A DNA stretch of 20,731 nucleotides from CAZYWA01 sp964650975 [NCBI: uncultured bacterium] (GTDB taxonomy: Bacteria > JADJOY01): positions 1 to 20,731 of the forward strand of contig CAZYWA010000080.1 in NCBI GenBank assembly GCA_964650975.1, read 5' to 3'. Positions 1 through 7,652 of this stretch are shown here, piece by piece. The notes under the pieces are model-generated. The model was not told where the DNA came from. It was given only the letters and a program-made list of their open reading frames with translations, and made no database searches. Each line of letters begins with the position of its first letter. Position 1 is the stretch's first letter. The translations under genes were made by a program, and so were the position numbers.

Positions 1-2
1 CG

Positions 3-587
3 GGCGGCGGTCTCGTGTCCGCGTCGAACGTGACGTTGAGCGGCAACACCGCCGATGCGGACGGCGGCGCGGCCGCCATCGGCCCGACTCCATTCGGTGA
101 AGGCCAGGCGGGGGGAACGCTCGAATTCGAGAGCGTCACGATCGCCGACAACTCGGCGGCTCTCGGTGCCGCGGTGTTCCTCGCCGACCCTGAGCTCCCT
201 GGATTCCCGCCCAACGTGCCACCGCCTTTCCCTTCGACGGTGAGCTTTCGCGACACCCTCGTGGACGGCGATTGCTACGACCCGCGAAAGGTCGGCAAGT
301 ACATCACCGGTGGTGGGAACCTCGAGAGCCCGGGCGCCACGTGCCGCCTGCGCGACAAGAGCGATCGGATGGGCGTCGCTTCACTCGGGCTGGCGCCGCT
401 CGCGGACAACGGCGGCTCGACTCCCACGCACCTTCCGCTGCCCTGGAGTCCGGCGATCGACAGCGCGCCACGGAAGAGCTGTCCGGCTCCGGCGACCGAT
501 CAGCGCGGCGTCGCGAGGCCGCAAGACGGCAATGGCGACGGCCGCGCCTTCTGCGACCGCGGAGCGGTGGAGGTCGAGCGGCGCTGA
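3..587 (+). CDS. Choice-of-anchor Q domain protein, C-terminal part (5' end outside window)
   Basis: The reading frame is open from the first bases of the window and ends at TGA 585-587, so about 194 residues of a larger protein are visible. It opens with short repeats of the parallel beta-helix type (SNVTLSGNTA, then SVTIADNSA). It closes with the signature of choice-of-anchor Q proteins: a LADNGGSTPTHLPL segment, a SPAIDSAP segment, then TDQRGVARPQDGNGDG and CDRGAVE. Such proteins are secreted or surface-anchored right-handed beta-helix proteins (polymorphic outer-membrane-like), usually of unknown ligand. The true start lies upstream of the window; the in-frame GTG at position 15 falls inside a beta-helix repeat and is unlikely to be the start. 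A strong hairpin follows the stop within 10 bases. The family call is secure; the biological role is not known. Confidence 0.85.
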   Translation, partial: GGGLVSASNVTLSGNTADADGGAAAIGPTPFGEGQAGGTLEFESVTIADNSAALGAAVFLADPELPGFPPNVPPPFPSTVSFRDTLVDGDCYDPRKVGKYITGGGNLESPGATCRLRDKSDRMGVASLGLAPLADNGGSTPTHLPLPWSPAIDSAPRKSCPAPATDQRGVARPQDGNGDGRAFCDRGAVEVERR

Positions 588-595
588 GTTTCTGA

Positions 596-645
596 GGGGG
601 GTTTCAAGCCCCCCGCCCGAAAAAAGCGTGTTTTTTCGGGGCCCC
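596..645. terminator. Terminator-like double hairpin after the choice-of-anchor Q gene
   Basis: Two adjacent dyads lie just after the stop at 587. The first is six G (596-601) against six C (609-614) with a 7-base loop. The second is a perfect 10-bp stem, CCCGAAAAAA (616-625) against TTTTTTCGGG (631-640), with loop GCGTG. The T-run lies inside the stem and reads as an A/T pair from either side, so it could end transcription on both strands. The GGGGCCCC at 638-645 adds a competing palindrome. Placement and symmetry support a terminator; activity is inferred. Confidence 0.65.
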
Positions 646-666
646 AAGGCGGCTCGCTATCTGCTC

Positions 667-692
667 GCAGGCGCGCCTACGGGCGCGCTTGC
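667..692. other. GC-rich hairpin closed by a UACG tetraloop
   Basis: GCAGGCGCGCC (667-677) pairs with GGCGCGCTTGC (682-692), with one G-T pair. On the plus strand the loop is TACG between C and G, which is the very stable cUACGg class of UNCG tetraloops. ATCT (659-662) can also pair with AGAT (693-696) around a bulge, lengthening the helix. It lies in the non-coding stretch 588-861, 80 bases after the choice-of-anchor Q stop. It may be a second transcript end, a 3' stabiliser or a dispersed structured repeat; no T-tract follows it. Confidence 0.55.
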
Positions 693-708
693 AGATTCGG
701 GGTCACCG

Positions 709-744
709 CGCTGCGGAGGGCGGCGGTCCCTCGCCGCCGCAGCG
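709..744 (+). repeat. Single copy of the CGGAGGG-N3-CGGTCCCTCGC structured repeat
   Basis: The core is CGGAGGG at 714-720, three variable bases, then CGGTCCCTCGC at 724-734, followed by two variable bases and CCGCAGC (737-743). It matches the two units at 3485-3569 in all 18 fixed core positions. It folds as an outer stem CGCTGCGG (709-716) with CCGCAGCG (737-744) and an inner stem AGGG (717-720) with CCCT (728-731), leaving a 5-base bulge. It is non-coding. The repeat relationship is seen directly; the REP-like interpretation is inference. Confidence 0.7.
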
Positions 745-836
745 TCACATCTCGATCGATCGTTGCGGAGCGAGCGACCGCGCCCGGGGCAGGGCTCGTC
801 GATCACTCACGAACTCCGAGATCACGGGCACTGAGG

Positions 837-856
837 GGCCGCGCTTCCGCGCGGCC
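837..856 (-). terminator. Hairpin just after the GH31 stop
   Basis: This is a perfect 8-bp stem, GGCCGCGC (837-844) against GCGCGGCC (849-856). Read on the minus strand the loop is GGAA, a GNRA tetraloop. It begins five bases beyond the minus-strand TGA at 862-864, where a transcript end is expected. No T-run follows, so it may be a Rho-independent terminator of weak form or a 3' stabilising stem. Confidence 0.5.
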
Positions 857-861
857 GCAGC

Positions 862-3366
862 TCAACCTGGGTCCGTGATCCGGAGCATCGTGTGGCTCGC
901 GTGGGTAGAGAGCTTGATCCACAGCCAGCCGTGCGCCTGGTCGTCGAAGAAGCCGCGTGGCGCGGCCTCGAAGTCGGCGAAGGTCGCGAGCCGCGGGAAC
1001 GAATCGCCGTCCGGAGGGTCCACGGCGGCACCAGCGAGGGGTCCCGAAGCGGTACGGACGATGTAGTCGCGGGGAGGTCCGTCGATCGTGAGATCGGCGG
1101 ACGACGTCGAGCCGCAGCAGTGCGAGGCGGTGAAGACGACGTCTCCGGATTCGTCGTGAAGGGTGCGCTTCGACGTGGCCGACGGCGAGTCGGGCGGAAA
1201 GAAATCGAGCGTCAGCCGGCCCGCGGAGGCGGCGCTGCCGTAGCCCGTGACGTCGCTCGACACGTCGAGCGGTAGCACGCCGCCCTCGCGCAGGAAGGCG
1301 GGGATCCGGTCGAACGGGGTGTCGATCTGGAAGGTCCCGGGGCCGGTCACGTAGGTCGGCGACGAGATCGAGCGCCATCGGCCCTCGGGAAGGTAGACCG
1401 AGCGGCTGCGCGTGCCGGTCTTCCAGACAGGAGCCATCAGCAAATCCGGTCCCAGCATCAGCTCGTCCCACAGATCGGCGACCGCGTGATCGTCGGGGAA
1501 ATCGAACACCAGCGGACGCGCGATGGGCCGGCCGCTCGCGTTCGCGTCGATCGCGAGGCTCATGAAGAGCGGGATGAGCTCGTGGTGGAGCGTCACGTAA
1601 TAGCGGTAGATGTCGATCATCTGGTCGTCGTGGAACGGGTCGGTGGGCATCTCCCACGGCGCGTGGGTGCCGCCGCCGCCGATCTCCATCAGCGGGCAGA
1701 AGGCACTGAACGCCAGCCAGCGGGCGAACACCTCGCGATCGCCGAACTCGTAGTAACCGCCGGTGTCGCTGCCCCAGATCGGGAAGCCGAGCAGCGCCGA
1801 ATGCGCGAGCTCGAGGATCGCGGCGCGCAATCCGAGGTCGGTGGGCTTCCCGCCGCCGAAGTAGCTGGTGCCCGGCGAGTCGCCGCCCCAGAAGATCGAG
1901 AGCGCCTGGCTTCCGGCGTAGCCCGCGCGCAGGTAGTGGACGAAATCGGCGCCGAGCTTTTCCTGGAACGCGTCGAAATGCACCTTCGAATAGAGCTCCG
2001 GGTAATCGTTCTTGACCTCGCGTCCGGTGCGGCCGTCGGCCCACACGTCGGTCTGCTGGTCGGGGATCGACTCCTCGCCGCGATCGAGCTTCATGCCCGA
2101 GATGCCCATGTCGACGAGGGTCTCCACCTTCGCCTTCCACCACGCGACGGCGTCGGGGTTCGTGTAGTCGATGAGCGTGTCGCTGCCGGGCGCGTACCAG
2201 TGATTGGCGGTCGCGTCCGTGGCGTTCTCGCCCAGCGCCCACGGCGCGCCGAACACGAACACGTGATAGCCACGCTTCGCGAGCGACGCGAGCATCGCGT
2301 CCGAGTTGGGGAACCGCTCGGGATCGAAGCGGAAACTGGTGAAACCCTGCTGGCCGTGATCGGTGGTGCCGGCGGTCCATGGCCGGTCGAACTCGTAGTT
2401 TCCCGCCGGAATGCCGTACTGCTCGTAGTGGGTGATGTCGTCGACGAAGTCGGAGTTCATCGCGGTGCCGTCGAGCATCGCGGGAGTGCCGATGCGGTGC
2501 TCGTCGCGCCACCGCAGGTGTTTGAACCCCCACTTGGGCGGCAGGTACGGGCGGCCGGTGAGCGCGGTGTAGGAGTCGAGGATCGAGTCGATTCCGCCGG
2601 CGAAGAGCGTCATGTCGTGCTCGCCGGTGGTCGGGCTCACCTCGAAGTCGATCGCCACCGTGTCGGGATCGGCGGCGGCCAGATCGTAGTGGCCGATCAT
2701 GGTGCCCTCGACGAACGAGCCCCAGCCGCGCGAGCTCATGAGAAAGGGCGAGTAGAGCGCCATGGTCGGCGTCACGTACATCTCGACCGTCTCGCCGCGC
2801 CGGTCGAGGTGGCCGACCTCCTGCGGCGCGATCTCGCTCGTGAGCCGGTCGTCGACGATCCGCTCGGTGAGCCCGTAGAAGTGCTCGTTCGGAACGGCGC
2901 GCCAGCGGGTGATCACGCGCTCGCCGGGAAGCACGGCGGCGTCGGGACGGATGCGGCTCGAGAGCGATCGCGGATCGCGAAACTCGACGGTCCACGTGAG
3001 CCGTGACGTGCCGGCCTCGCACTCGAGCGCCACTCCGCGCGGGGTCGGCGAGATGGTGACGATCCGGGAGATCGGCTGCTCGGTGCCATCGATCACCAGC
3101 GCGGGTGGCGCCGCGGTCTGCGTGAGATAGGTGCCGGCGGCGTCCTCGAGCGTGAGCTGCAGAGCTTGCCGATCGAAGCGCGCGGTCGCGTCATCGGACG
3201 CGAGGACGATCTCGCGAGCGCCGATCGTGATCGCGTAGCCGGATTCGGGAGTCGGCGCCGCTGCGCCGTGAGCGCTGCCGCCGCAACCGGACGTCGAGAG
3301 CGCCAGCACGGCGACCAGGGTCGCGGCGGACGCGAGCCGTGTCGAGGGTGCCCGATTCGAGGACAT
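862..3366 (-). CDS. Glycoside hydrolase family 31 alpha-glycosidase, lipoprotein
   Basis: This 834-residue protein is a retaining alpha-glycosidase of GH31 (alpha-glucosidase/alpha-xylosidase group), predicted to act outside the cytoplasmic membrane. An N-terminal beta domain of the galactose-mutarotase type (about residues 40-230, including HFYGLTERI) precedes the TIM barrel. The likely nucleophile is D428 in MKLDRGEES and the acid/base D496 in FWGGDSPG; their 68-residue spacing fits the family, where YicI-type enzymes have a similar K-x-D-x-GE motif. WGSDTGGYYE lies further on in the barrel, and C-terminal beta domains complete it. The start at 3366 is chosen because it gives a signal peptide (SSNRAPSTRLASAATLVAVLAL) ending in STSGC, a slightly atypical lipobox. 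An in-frame ATG at 3480 would add 38 residues without signal-like character. No strong ribosome-binding site is seen at either. Its substrate (alpha-glucan or xyloglucan type) cannot be fixed from sequence. It lies downstream of the helicase gene, separated by a 291-bp structured region. Confidence 0.92.
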   Translation of the reverse strand: MSSNRAPSTRLASAATLVAVLALSTSGCGGSAHGAAAPTPESGYAITIGAREIVLASDDATARFDRQALQLTLEDAAGTYLTQTAAPPALVIDGTEQPISRIVTISPTPRGVALECEAGTSRLTWTVEFRDPRSLSSRIRPDAAVLPGERVITRWRAVPNEHFYGLTERIVDDRLTSEIAPQEVGHLDRRGETVEMYVTPTMALYSPFLMSSRGWGSFVEGTMIGHYDLAAADPDTVAIDFEVSPTTGEHDMTLFAGGIDSILDSYTALTGRPYLPPKWGFKHLRWRDEHRIGTPAMLDGTAMNSDFVDDITHYEQYGIPAGNYEFDRPWTAGTTDHGQQGFTSFRFDPERFPNSDAMLASLAKRGYHVFVFGAPWALGENATDATANHWYAPGSDTLIDYTNPDAVAWWKAKVETLVDMGISGMKLDRGEESIPDQQTDVWADGRTGREVKNDYPELYSKVHFDAFQEKLGADFVHYLRAGYAGSQALSIFWGGDSPGTSYFGGGKPTDLGLRAAILELAHSALLGFPIWGSDTGGYYEFGDREVFARWLAFSAFCPLMEIGGGGTHAPWEMPTDPFHDDQMIDIYRYYVTLHHELIPLFMSLAIDANASGRPIARPLVFDFPDDHAVADLWDELMLGPDLLMAPVWKTGTRSRSVYLPEGRWRSISSPTYVTGPGTFQIDTPFDRIPAFLREGGVLPLDVSSDVTGYGSAASAGRLTLDFFPPDSPSATSKRTLHDESGDVVFTASHCCGSTSSADLTIDGPPRDYIVRTASGPLAGAAVDPPDGDSFPRLATFADFEAAPRGFFDDQAHGWLWIKLSTHASHTMLRITDPG

Positions 3367-3484
3367 CGACGCTGTTTGGGGACGCTCGACCGCTCGGGCG
3401 CCGATCATGCCGCGCACCGACCGCGAAGTCACGCGAAGCTGGCCGGCGCTGGTGGCTCGGCTCGATCCCACTTCCGGCAAGCTG

Positions 3485-3569
3485 GAAGCTTCGGCTGCGA
3501 GGGACCGCAGCCCTCCGACTGCCAGCCCTGGTTGTTCGGAGGGACCCGGTCCCTCGCGTCCGAAGCTTC
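3485..3569. repeat. Long inverted repeat: two head-to-head copies of the structured repeat
   Basis: The 85 bases fold into one long hairpin. GAAGCTTCGG (3485-3494) pairs with CCGAAGCTTC (3560-3569), CGAGGGACC (3498-3506) with GGTCCCTCG (3548-3556), and CCCTCCGA (3511-3518) with TCGGAGGG (3536-3543), separated by small internal loops and a 17-base apical loop. That is 27 base pairs. Each arm is itself a copy of the CGGAGGG-N3-CGGTCCCTCGC repeat, on the minus strand at 3517-3497 and on the plus strand at 3537-3557. The 3367-3657 interval around it holds no convincing gene; it separates the helicase stop from the GH31 start and so would lie in a GH31 leader or between two transcripts. Confidence 0.8.
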
Positions 3570-3657
3570 GGTGTGATCGATCGATTCAGGGACGCCGTTT
3601 GGAGCACGCGGGCCCTCCGCGCGCAAGGCCCTCGGGCCGGTTACCGCTCGCGCGCCC

Positions 3658-5811
3658 TCAGAAGGAAACGTCGTCTTCGGTGCTGGCGGTCGCCGCGGCC
3701 GGCAGGGCGCCTCGCCCCGGCACCGGCGGCGCCTCGACGAGTGCCACGTGCTCGATCAGCTGCGTGGGCACGTCGGAGAGAAACCGGCTGGGCTCGGTCA
3801 GGATGCGGCCCGAGGCGCGGTCCGGCACGTTCATCGGGTAGGTGATGTAGAGCTGGTCGCGGGCGCGGGTGGCGGCGACGTAGAGCAGCCGGCGTTCTTC
3901 CTCGAGCTGCGCCGGGTCATTGAGCGACATGAAGCTCGGGAAGCGTCCGTCGAGCGCCCAAATCACGAACACCGTGTGCCACTCGAGGCCTTTGGCCGAG
4001 TGGATGGTGGAGAGCACCAGCAGCTCGTCGTCGCTGTCGCGGGGGGCAGCGCCCGCGACGCTCTGATTGGGCGGCTCGAGGGCCAGATCGGCCAGGAACT
4101 CGTCGAGGGAATGAAAGCGTTGCGCGATCGCGATCAGGTGCTCGAGGTCGCGGATGCGCTTCGGGTGATCGTCGTGGCGGGCCTCGAGGATCGGCCGGTA
4201 GTGCTCGAGCGTGCGCTCGATCGCCTCGGCGGGCGTCAGCGTGCCGCGCGTGAGAGCCGTCATCAGCTGCGCCAGCTGGTCGAGGCGGGAAGCCGCGACA
4301 CCGTGGCGTCCGCGGACGTGCTCGGCGATCGCGGACGCGGGGTCGCCGGTCGCGGTGACGCGCTCGCCGATCGACTGCGCCTTCGCGGGCCCGACGCCGT
4401 CGACCAGCAGCAGCATGCGCAACAGCGCCACCCGATCGCTCGGGTTCCGCGCCACCCGCAGGTGCGCGATCACGTCGCGGACGTGTGCCGTCTCCATGAG
4501 CTTGTAGCCGCCCCGCTTCACGAACGGGATGCCGGCCTCGCCGAGCGCCAGCTCCAGGTCGAACGCCTGGTAGCTCGAACGAAAGAGCACCGCGATGCGG
4601 TCGATCGGCACGCCCTCCTCGCGTAGCTCGAGGATGCGTTGCACTACGAACCGCGATTGCTCGTACTCGTCCATCGCGCGCACCAGCACCGCGCCGGATC
4701 CCTCGCGCCGGTGGCTCCAGAGGCGCTTGGTGAGCGCCACCGGCGAGGCGGCGATGAGCGCGTTGGTGAAGTCGAGGATCGGCTGCACCGAGCGGTAGTT
4801 CTCTTCCAGCGTCACCGTGGTGGCGCCGGGAAACCGGTCGGCGAACTGGAGAATGTTTCGCACCTCGGCGCCGCGGAACGAGTAGATGCTCTGCGCGTCG
4901 TCGCCGACGACGGTGACGTTCGAGTGGGTGTCCGCGAGCAAGCGCACGATGTCCGCCTGGATGCGGTTGGTGTCCTGGTACTCGTCGACCAGCACGTGCC
5001 GATAGCGCTGCGAGAGCTCCTTCCGCGCCTCCGGTGCCCGCACCAGGAGCGCCTTCAAGAGCAGCAGCAGGTCGTCGTAATCGGCCATGTGGTGCGCGAG
5101 CTTGTAGCGCTCGTAGCGCTCGAAGAGGGCGACGAGCTCCGGCGTGAAGTGGGCGAAGTGCGGATAGTCGCGCTCCAGCACCTGAGGCAGCGGCACGACG
5201 CAGTTGATCGAGCGCGAGAAGGCTCGGCGGATGGTCTGCTTCCGCGGGAAACGTTTGTCTTTGCCGGCGAAGCCGGATTCGGTGCGGAGCAGGCCCACGA
5301 GATCCTCGGAGTCGCCCTCGTCGAGGATCGTGAAGCTCGGGTTGAGGCCGAGCTTGAGGCCGTACTGGCGCAGCACGTGATTGGCGAAGGAGTGAAAGGT
5401 GCCGCCTTGCACGCGCTCGACACCGGTCACGCCCAGCACCGCCGCGCGACGCAGCATCTCCTCGGCCGCCTTGCGGGTGAACGAGAGGAGCAAGATCGAC
5501 TCCGGCGGGACACCCGACTCGACGAGGCGTGCGACGCGATAGATGAGCGTGCGGGTCTTGCCCGTGCCGGCACCGGCCACGATCAAGAGCGGTCCGTCGC
5601 CGGCCGCCACCGCGCGAAGCTGCGCCTCGTTGAGCGCGGCACCCAGGTCGATTCCCGATCGCGCGGGCCGGGTGCCGGGCAGGTCGGTGCGCAGCGCGTA
5701 GGTGCGCATCGGGCGTGGCGCGCTCGGCAGCGAAGCGCCGGGCCCGGCCGGATCCGCGCGCGTGAGGGCCTCCGCCGCCGCTACTCGATCGCGTTCTTCC
5801 GCATCACTCAT
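3658..5811 (-). CDS. UvrD/PcrA/Rep-type superfamily 1A DNA helicase
   Basis: This 717-residue, ATP-driven 3'-5' DNA helicase should unwind DNA in repair, replication restart or recombination control. All SF1A motifs are present in order. The Q-motif region is LNEAQLRAV (60-68), Walker A is GAGTGKT (80-86), and the Ia region is SFTRKAAEEM. Walker B is LVDEYQDTN (D276, E277), motif III is VVGDDAQSIYSFRG, and motif IV is LEENYRS. Motif V is STIHSAKGLEWHTVFV, and motif VI is YVAATRARDQLY (arginine finger about R649). The length matches full UvrD/PcrA. After motif VI only about 60 residues follow, ending in a low-complexity tail (TASTEDDVSF); the tail may carry an RNA-polymerase or partner contact as in PcrA/UvrD, but no such motif is recognisable. 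The N-terminal 50 residues before the Q motif are poorly conserved, and M35 is an alternative start. It is divergent from the M14 peptidase across 121 bp. Orthology to uvrD or pcrA specifically is not resolved. Confidence 0.95.
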   Translation of the reverse strand: MSDAEERDRVAAAEALTRADPAGPGASLPSAPRPMRTYALRTDLPGTRPARSGIDLGAALNEAQLRAVAAGDGPLLIVAGAGTGKTRTLIYRVARLVESGVPPESILLLSFTRKAAEEMLRRAAVLGVTGVERVQGGTFHSFANHVLRQYGLKLGLNPSFTILDEGDSEDLVGLLRTESGFAGKDKRFPRKQTIRRAFSRSINCVVPLPQVLERDYPHFAHFTPELVALFERYERYKLAHHMADYDDLLLLLKALLVRAPEARKELSQRYRHVLVDEYQDTNRIQADIVRLLADTHSNVTVVGDDAQSIYSFRGAEVRNILQFADRFPGATTVTLEENYRSVQPILDFTNALIAASPVALTKRLWSHRREGSGAVLVRAMDEYEQSRFVVQRILELREEGVPIDRIAVLFRSSYQAFDLELALGEAGIPFVKRGGYKLMETAHVRDVIAHLRVARNPSDRVALLRMLLLVDGVGPAKAQSIGERVTATGDPASAIAEHVRGRHGVAASRLDQLAQLMTALTRGTLTPAEAIERTLEHYRPILEARHDDHPKRIRDLEHLIAIAQRFHSLDEFLADLALEPPNQSVAGAAPRDSDDELLVLSTIHSAKGLEWHTVFVIWALDGRFPSFMSLNDPAQLEEERRLLYVAATRARDQLYITYPMNVPDRASGRILTEPSRFLSDVPTQLIEHVALVEAPPVPGRGALPAAATASTEDDVSF

Positions 5812-5932
5812 CGAGCGCGTCCATCAACCGGCACCTGCGCGTGACGGAAACGCCATCGGCGCCCACGATCCTGCGCTCGTGGCTCATCTGGAAGCGCCGC
5901 GACACGGCGCGCGAGCGCACGCTCGGGTGTCG

Positions 5933-6958
5933 ATGCGCGCGCTGCTGCGCGGCGACGGGTTGCCCGAGATCGAGCGCATCGAGGCGCTTCGCGACGCCGC
6001 GCCGGACTTCCTGCGCGTGGAAACGCTCGCCACGGTCGCTTGGGGCGATCGCTCTCTCCCGCTGCTCGTCTGCCGGCTCGGTGCCGACGATGCGGCTCGT
6101 CCGGTGTTCGCGCTTTTCGGCGGTGTGCATGGCATCGAGCGGATCGGCACTCACGTGGTCCTCACCTGGCTCGAAAGCCTCGTCGAACGGCTGCGCTGGG
6201 ACAAGGACTCGCGGCGGCTGCTGCGCAAGTGCCGGGTGATCGCGGTGCCGGTGGTCAACCCGGGCGGCATGTGGATGCGGCGCCGCTCGAACCCGAACGG
6301 CGTCGACCTGATGCGGAACGCGCCGGTCGACGCCGAGGTCGAGACACCGTTCCTGGTCGGCGGGCACCGCATCACCCGTCATCTGCCGTGGTACCGGGGC
6401 AAGCCCGGCGAGATGGAGCTCGAGGCGCGCGCGATCGTGAGCCTGGTGGAGCGCGAGATCTTCACCGCGCCCGCGGCGCTGATGCTCGACGTACACTCGG
6501 GCTTCGGCCGCGTGGACCGGCTCTGGTACCCGTACGCGAAGACCGACCAGCCGCTTCCTTCCATGCCGCAGGTGAAGGCGCTCGAGGACCTGCTCGACCG
6601 CACTCACCCCTATCACCCGTATCGCGTCGAGCCTCAGCACGTTTCCTACACGACTCACGGCGATCTCTGGGATCACCTCTACGACCTGCATCGCGAGCAA
6701 CACCCGGAGCGCCTCTTTCTGCCCTGGACGCTCGAGATCGGCAGCTGGCAGTGGGTGCGCAAGGACCCGCGCCAGCTGTTCGCCTCGGGCGGTGTGTTCA
6801 ACCCGCTCGAGCCGCACCGCTACCACCGTGCCCTGCGCCGCCACGGCGTGCTGCTCGACTTCTTCCTGCGCGCCGCCCGCAACCACCGCCGCTGGAGCGG
6901 CCTCGTCGAGAGCGAGCCTGCGCCGGAGGCGCCCGTTCAAAACCCGTCGATCGGGTAG
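5933..6958 (+). CDS. M14-type zinc carboxypeptidase/deacylase
   Basis: This is a zinc hydrolase of the M14 carboxypeptidase superfamily, about 341 residues from this start. The zinc ligands are visible as HGIE (H66, E69) in LFGGVHGIERIGTH and H188 in MLDVHSGFG. The substrate-carboxylate region is NPNGVDLMRN (R128), and the catalytic glutamate is E268 in WTLEIGSW. The set is complete, so an active enzyme is expected, cleaving a C-terminal residue or an amide-linked acyl group. No signal peptide is seen, which suggests a cytoplasmic enzyme. The start is uncertain: ATG 5933 is chosen because it directly precedes the conserved part, but GTG codons at 5879 and 5927 are in frame and none has a good ribosome-binding site. 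Its last 22 bp overlap the end of the convergent gene that stops at 6937. The gene is divergent from the helicase, and the spacing could hold promoters for both. Confidence 0.82.
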   Translation: MRALLRGDGLPEIERIEALRDAAPDFLRVETLATVAWGDRSLPLLVCRLGADDAARPVFALFGGVHGIERIGTHVVLTWLESLVERLRWDKDSRRLLRKCRVIAVPVVNPGGMWMRRRSNPNGVDLMRNAPVDAEVETPFLVGGHRITRHLPWYRGKPGEMELEARAIVSLVEREIFTAPAALMLDVHSGFGRVDRLWYPYAKTDQPLPSMPQVKALEDLLDRTHPYHPYRVEPQHVSYTTHGDLWDHLYDLHREQHPERLFLPWTLEIGSWQWVRKDPRQLFASGGVFNPLEPHRYHRALRRHGVLLDFFLRAARNHRRWSGLVESEPAPEAPVQNPSIG

Positions 6959-7629
6959 CGCTCCTTGCCGTCGACGCGGATTTCCTCCCACGGGAGCGGG
7001 TCGGCGCGGATGATGTCGTTCAGGAAGCGCAGTGGCTCGGCGCCCTTGGCGGCGACGTAGAGCCTGAGCTGCTGGCCGTTGCCGGAGCTGGTGAACGCGA
7101 TGACGTCGCGGGATACGTAGCAGCGGATGGCGTGGAACCGCCACGGCGCCGCGACGGCTTCCAGGGTGCCGAGCACGGCTTGGAGCTGCGCCGGCGCGAC
7201 CAGGCCGGTGTAGCCGCCGAAACGATAGGAGCCGAGCACCGTCGACTCGCGGATCGCGAGCGTCAGCAGGAACTCGTCGAGGCTGAGCGCTTCGGTCTGC
7301 CACTCCGGCGATCCGTCGCTCGACGCGATCGGCGGATTGGCGCTGCCGTCGGGCTGGAAGCTCCACTGCCATTCGCCGCGCTTCTCGACGCAGAAGATCC
7401 AGCGCGTGGGATCGGTGAGATCCGGCTCCGGCAGGGTGAGATGCGCTTGCCGGCAGAGGGTGCGCTCGTGCGGCAAGAGCAGCGCCAGCCCCGGCGGCAT
7501 CTCCCCGTCGATGTTCCAGCGCGGGTCCGTGAGGTCGAGCCCGTGCCAGAGCTCGAGGAACGATCGCAGCGCGTCGATCGCCGGACGCCCGAGCAAGGCT
7601 CCGGTCAGCGAGGGGTCGGGCTCCGTCAT
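6937..7629 (-). CDS. Uncharacterised SMI1/KNR4 (SUKH)-like protein
   Basis: This 230-residue, soluble-looking protein has no signal peptide. Its middle resembles SMI1/KNR4 (SUKH) superfamily proteins. A WNIDGEMPPGLALLLPHE segment (38-55) is followed by WIFCVEKRGEWQWSF (77-91), which resembles the family's 'ENQGVWxW' strand pair. Then come NPPI (98-101) and a trailing SLDEFLLTLAIREST (116-130) helix. SUKH proteins are best known as immunity proteins against toxins, but many are housekeeping or unassigned. The start at ATG 7629 is supported by an AAAG-rich GGGAAAG about 9 bases upstream; longer in-frame extensions run into the preceding gene and are rejected. It lies 23 bp after the PKD-lectin gene on the same strand, so the two may be co-transcribed. 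No toxin gene is next to it. The gene is convincing, the family assignment is tentative. Confidence 0.7.
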   Translation of the reverse strand: MTEPDPSLTGALLGRPAIDALRSFLELWHGLDLTDPRWNIDGEMPPGLALLLPHERTLCRQAHLTLPEPDLTDPTRWIFCVEKRGEWQWSFQPDGSANPPIASSDGSPEWQTEALSLDEFLLTLAIRESTVLGSYRFGGYTGLVAPAQLQAVLGTLEAVAAPWRFHAIRCYVSRDVIAFTSSGNGQQLRLYVAAKGAEPLRFLNDIIRADPLPWEEIRVDGKERYPIDGF

Positions 7630-7652
7630 CGGTGTGCGCTTTCCCGCGCGAA

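Noticed and set aside
803-3022. A minus-strand Arg-rich 739-residue frame inside the GH31 gene
   Set aside because: It overlaps the GH31 gene in another frame; the translation is Arg/Pro-rich with no motif, while the GH31 frame has both catalytic aspartates.
5841-6239. An alternative GTG-started frame at the beginning of the M14 peptidase
   Set aside because: It is out of frame with the zinc motif and turns Arg/Cys-rich; considered as evidence for a frameshift, but the peptidase frame is intact from 5933.
7325-7332. Treating the SUKH-like and neighbouring genes as an anti-phage defence island
   Set aside because: No nuclease, toxin, reverse transcriptase, integrase or transposase is present; a single tentative SUKH-like gene is not enough.
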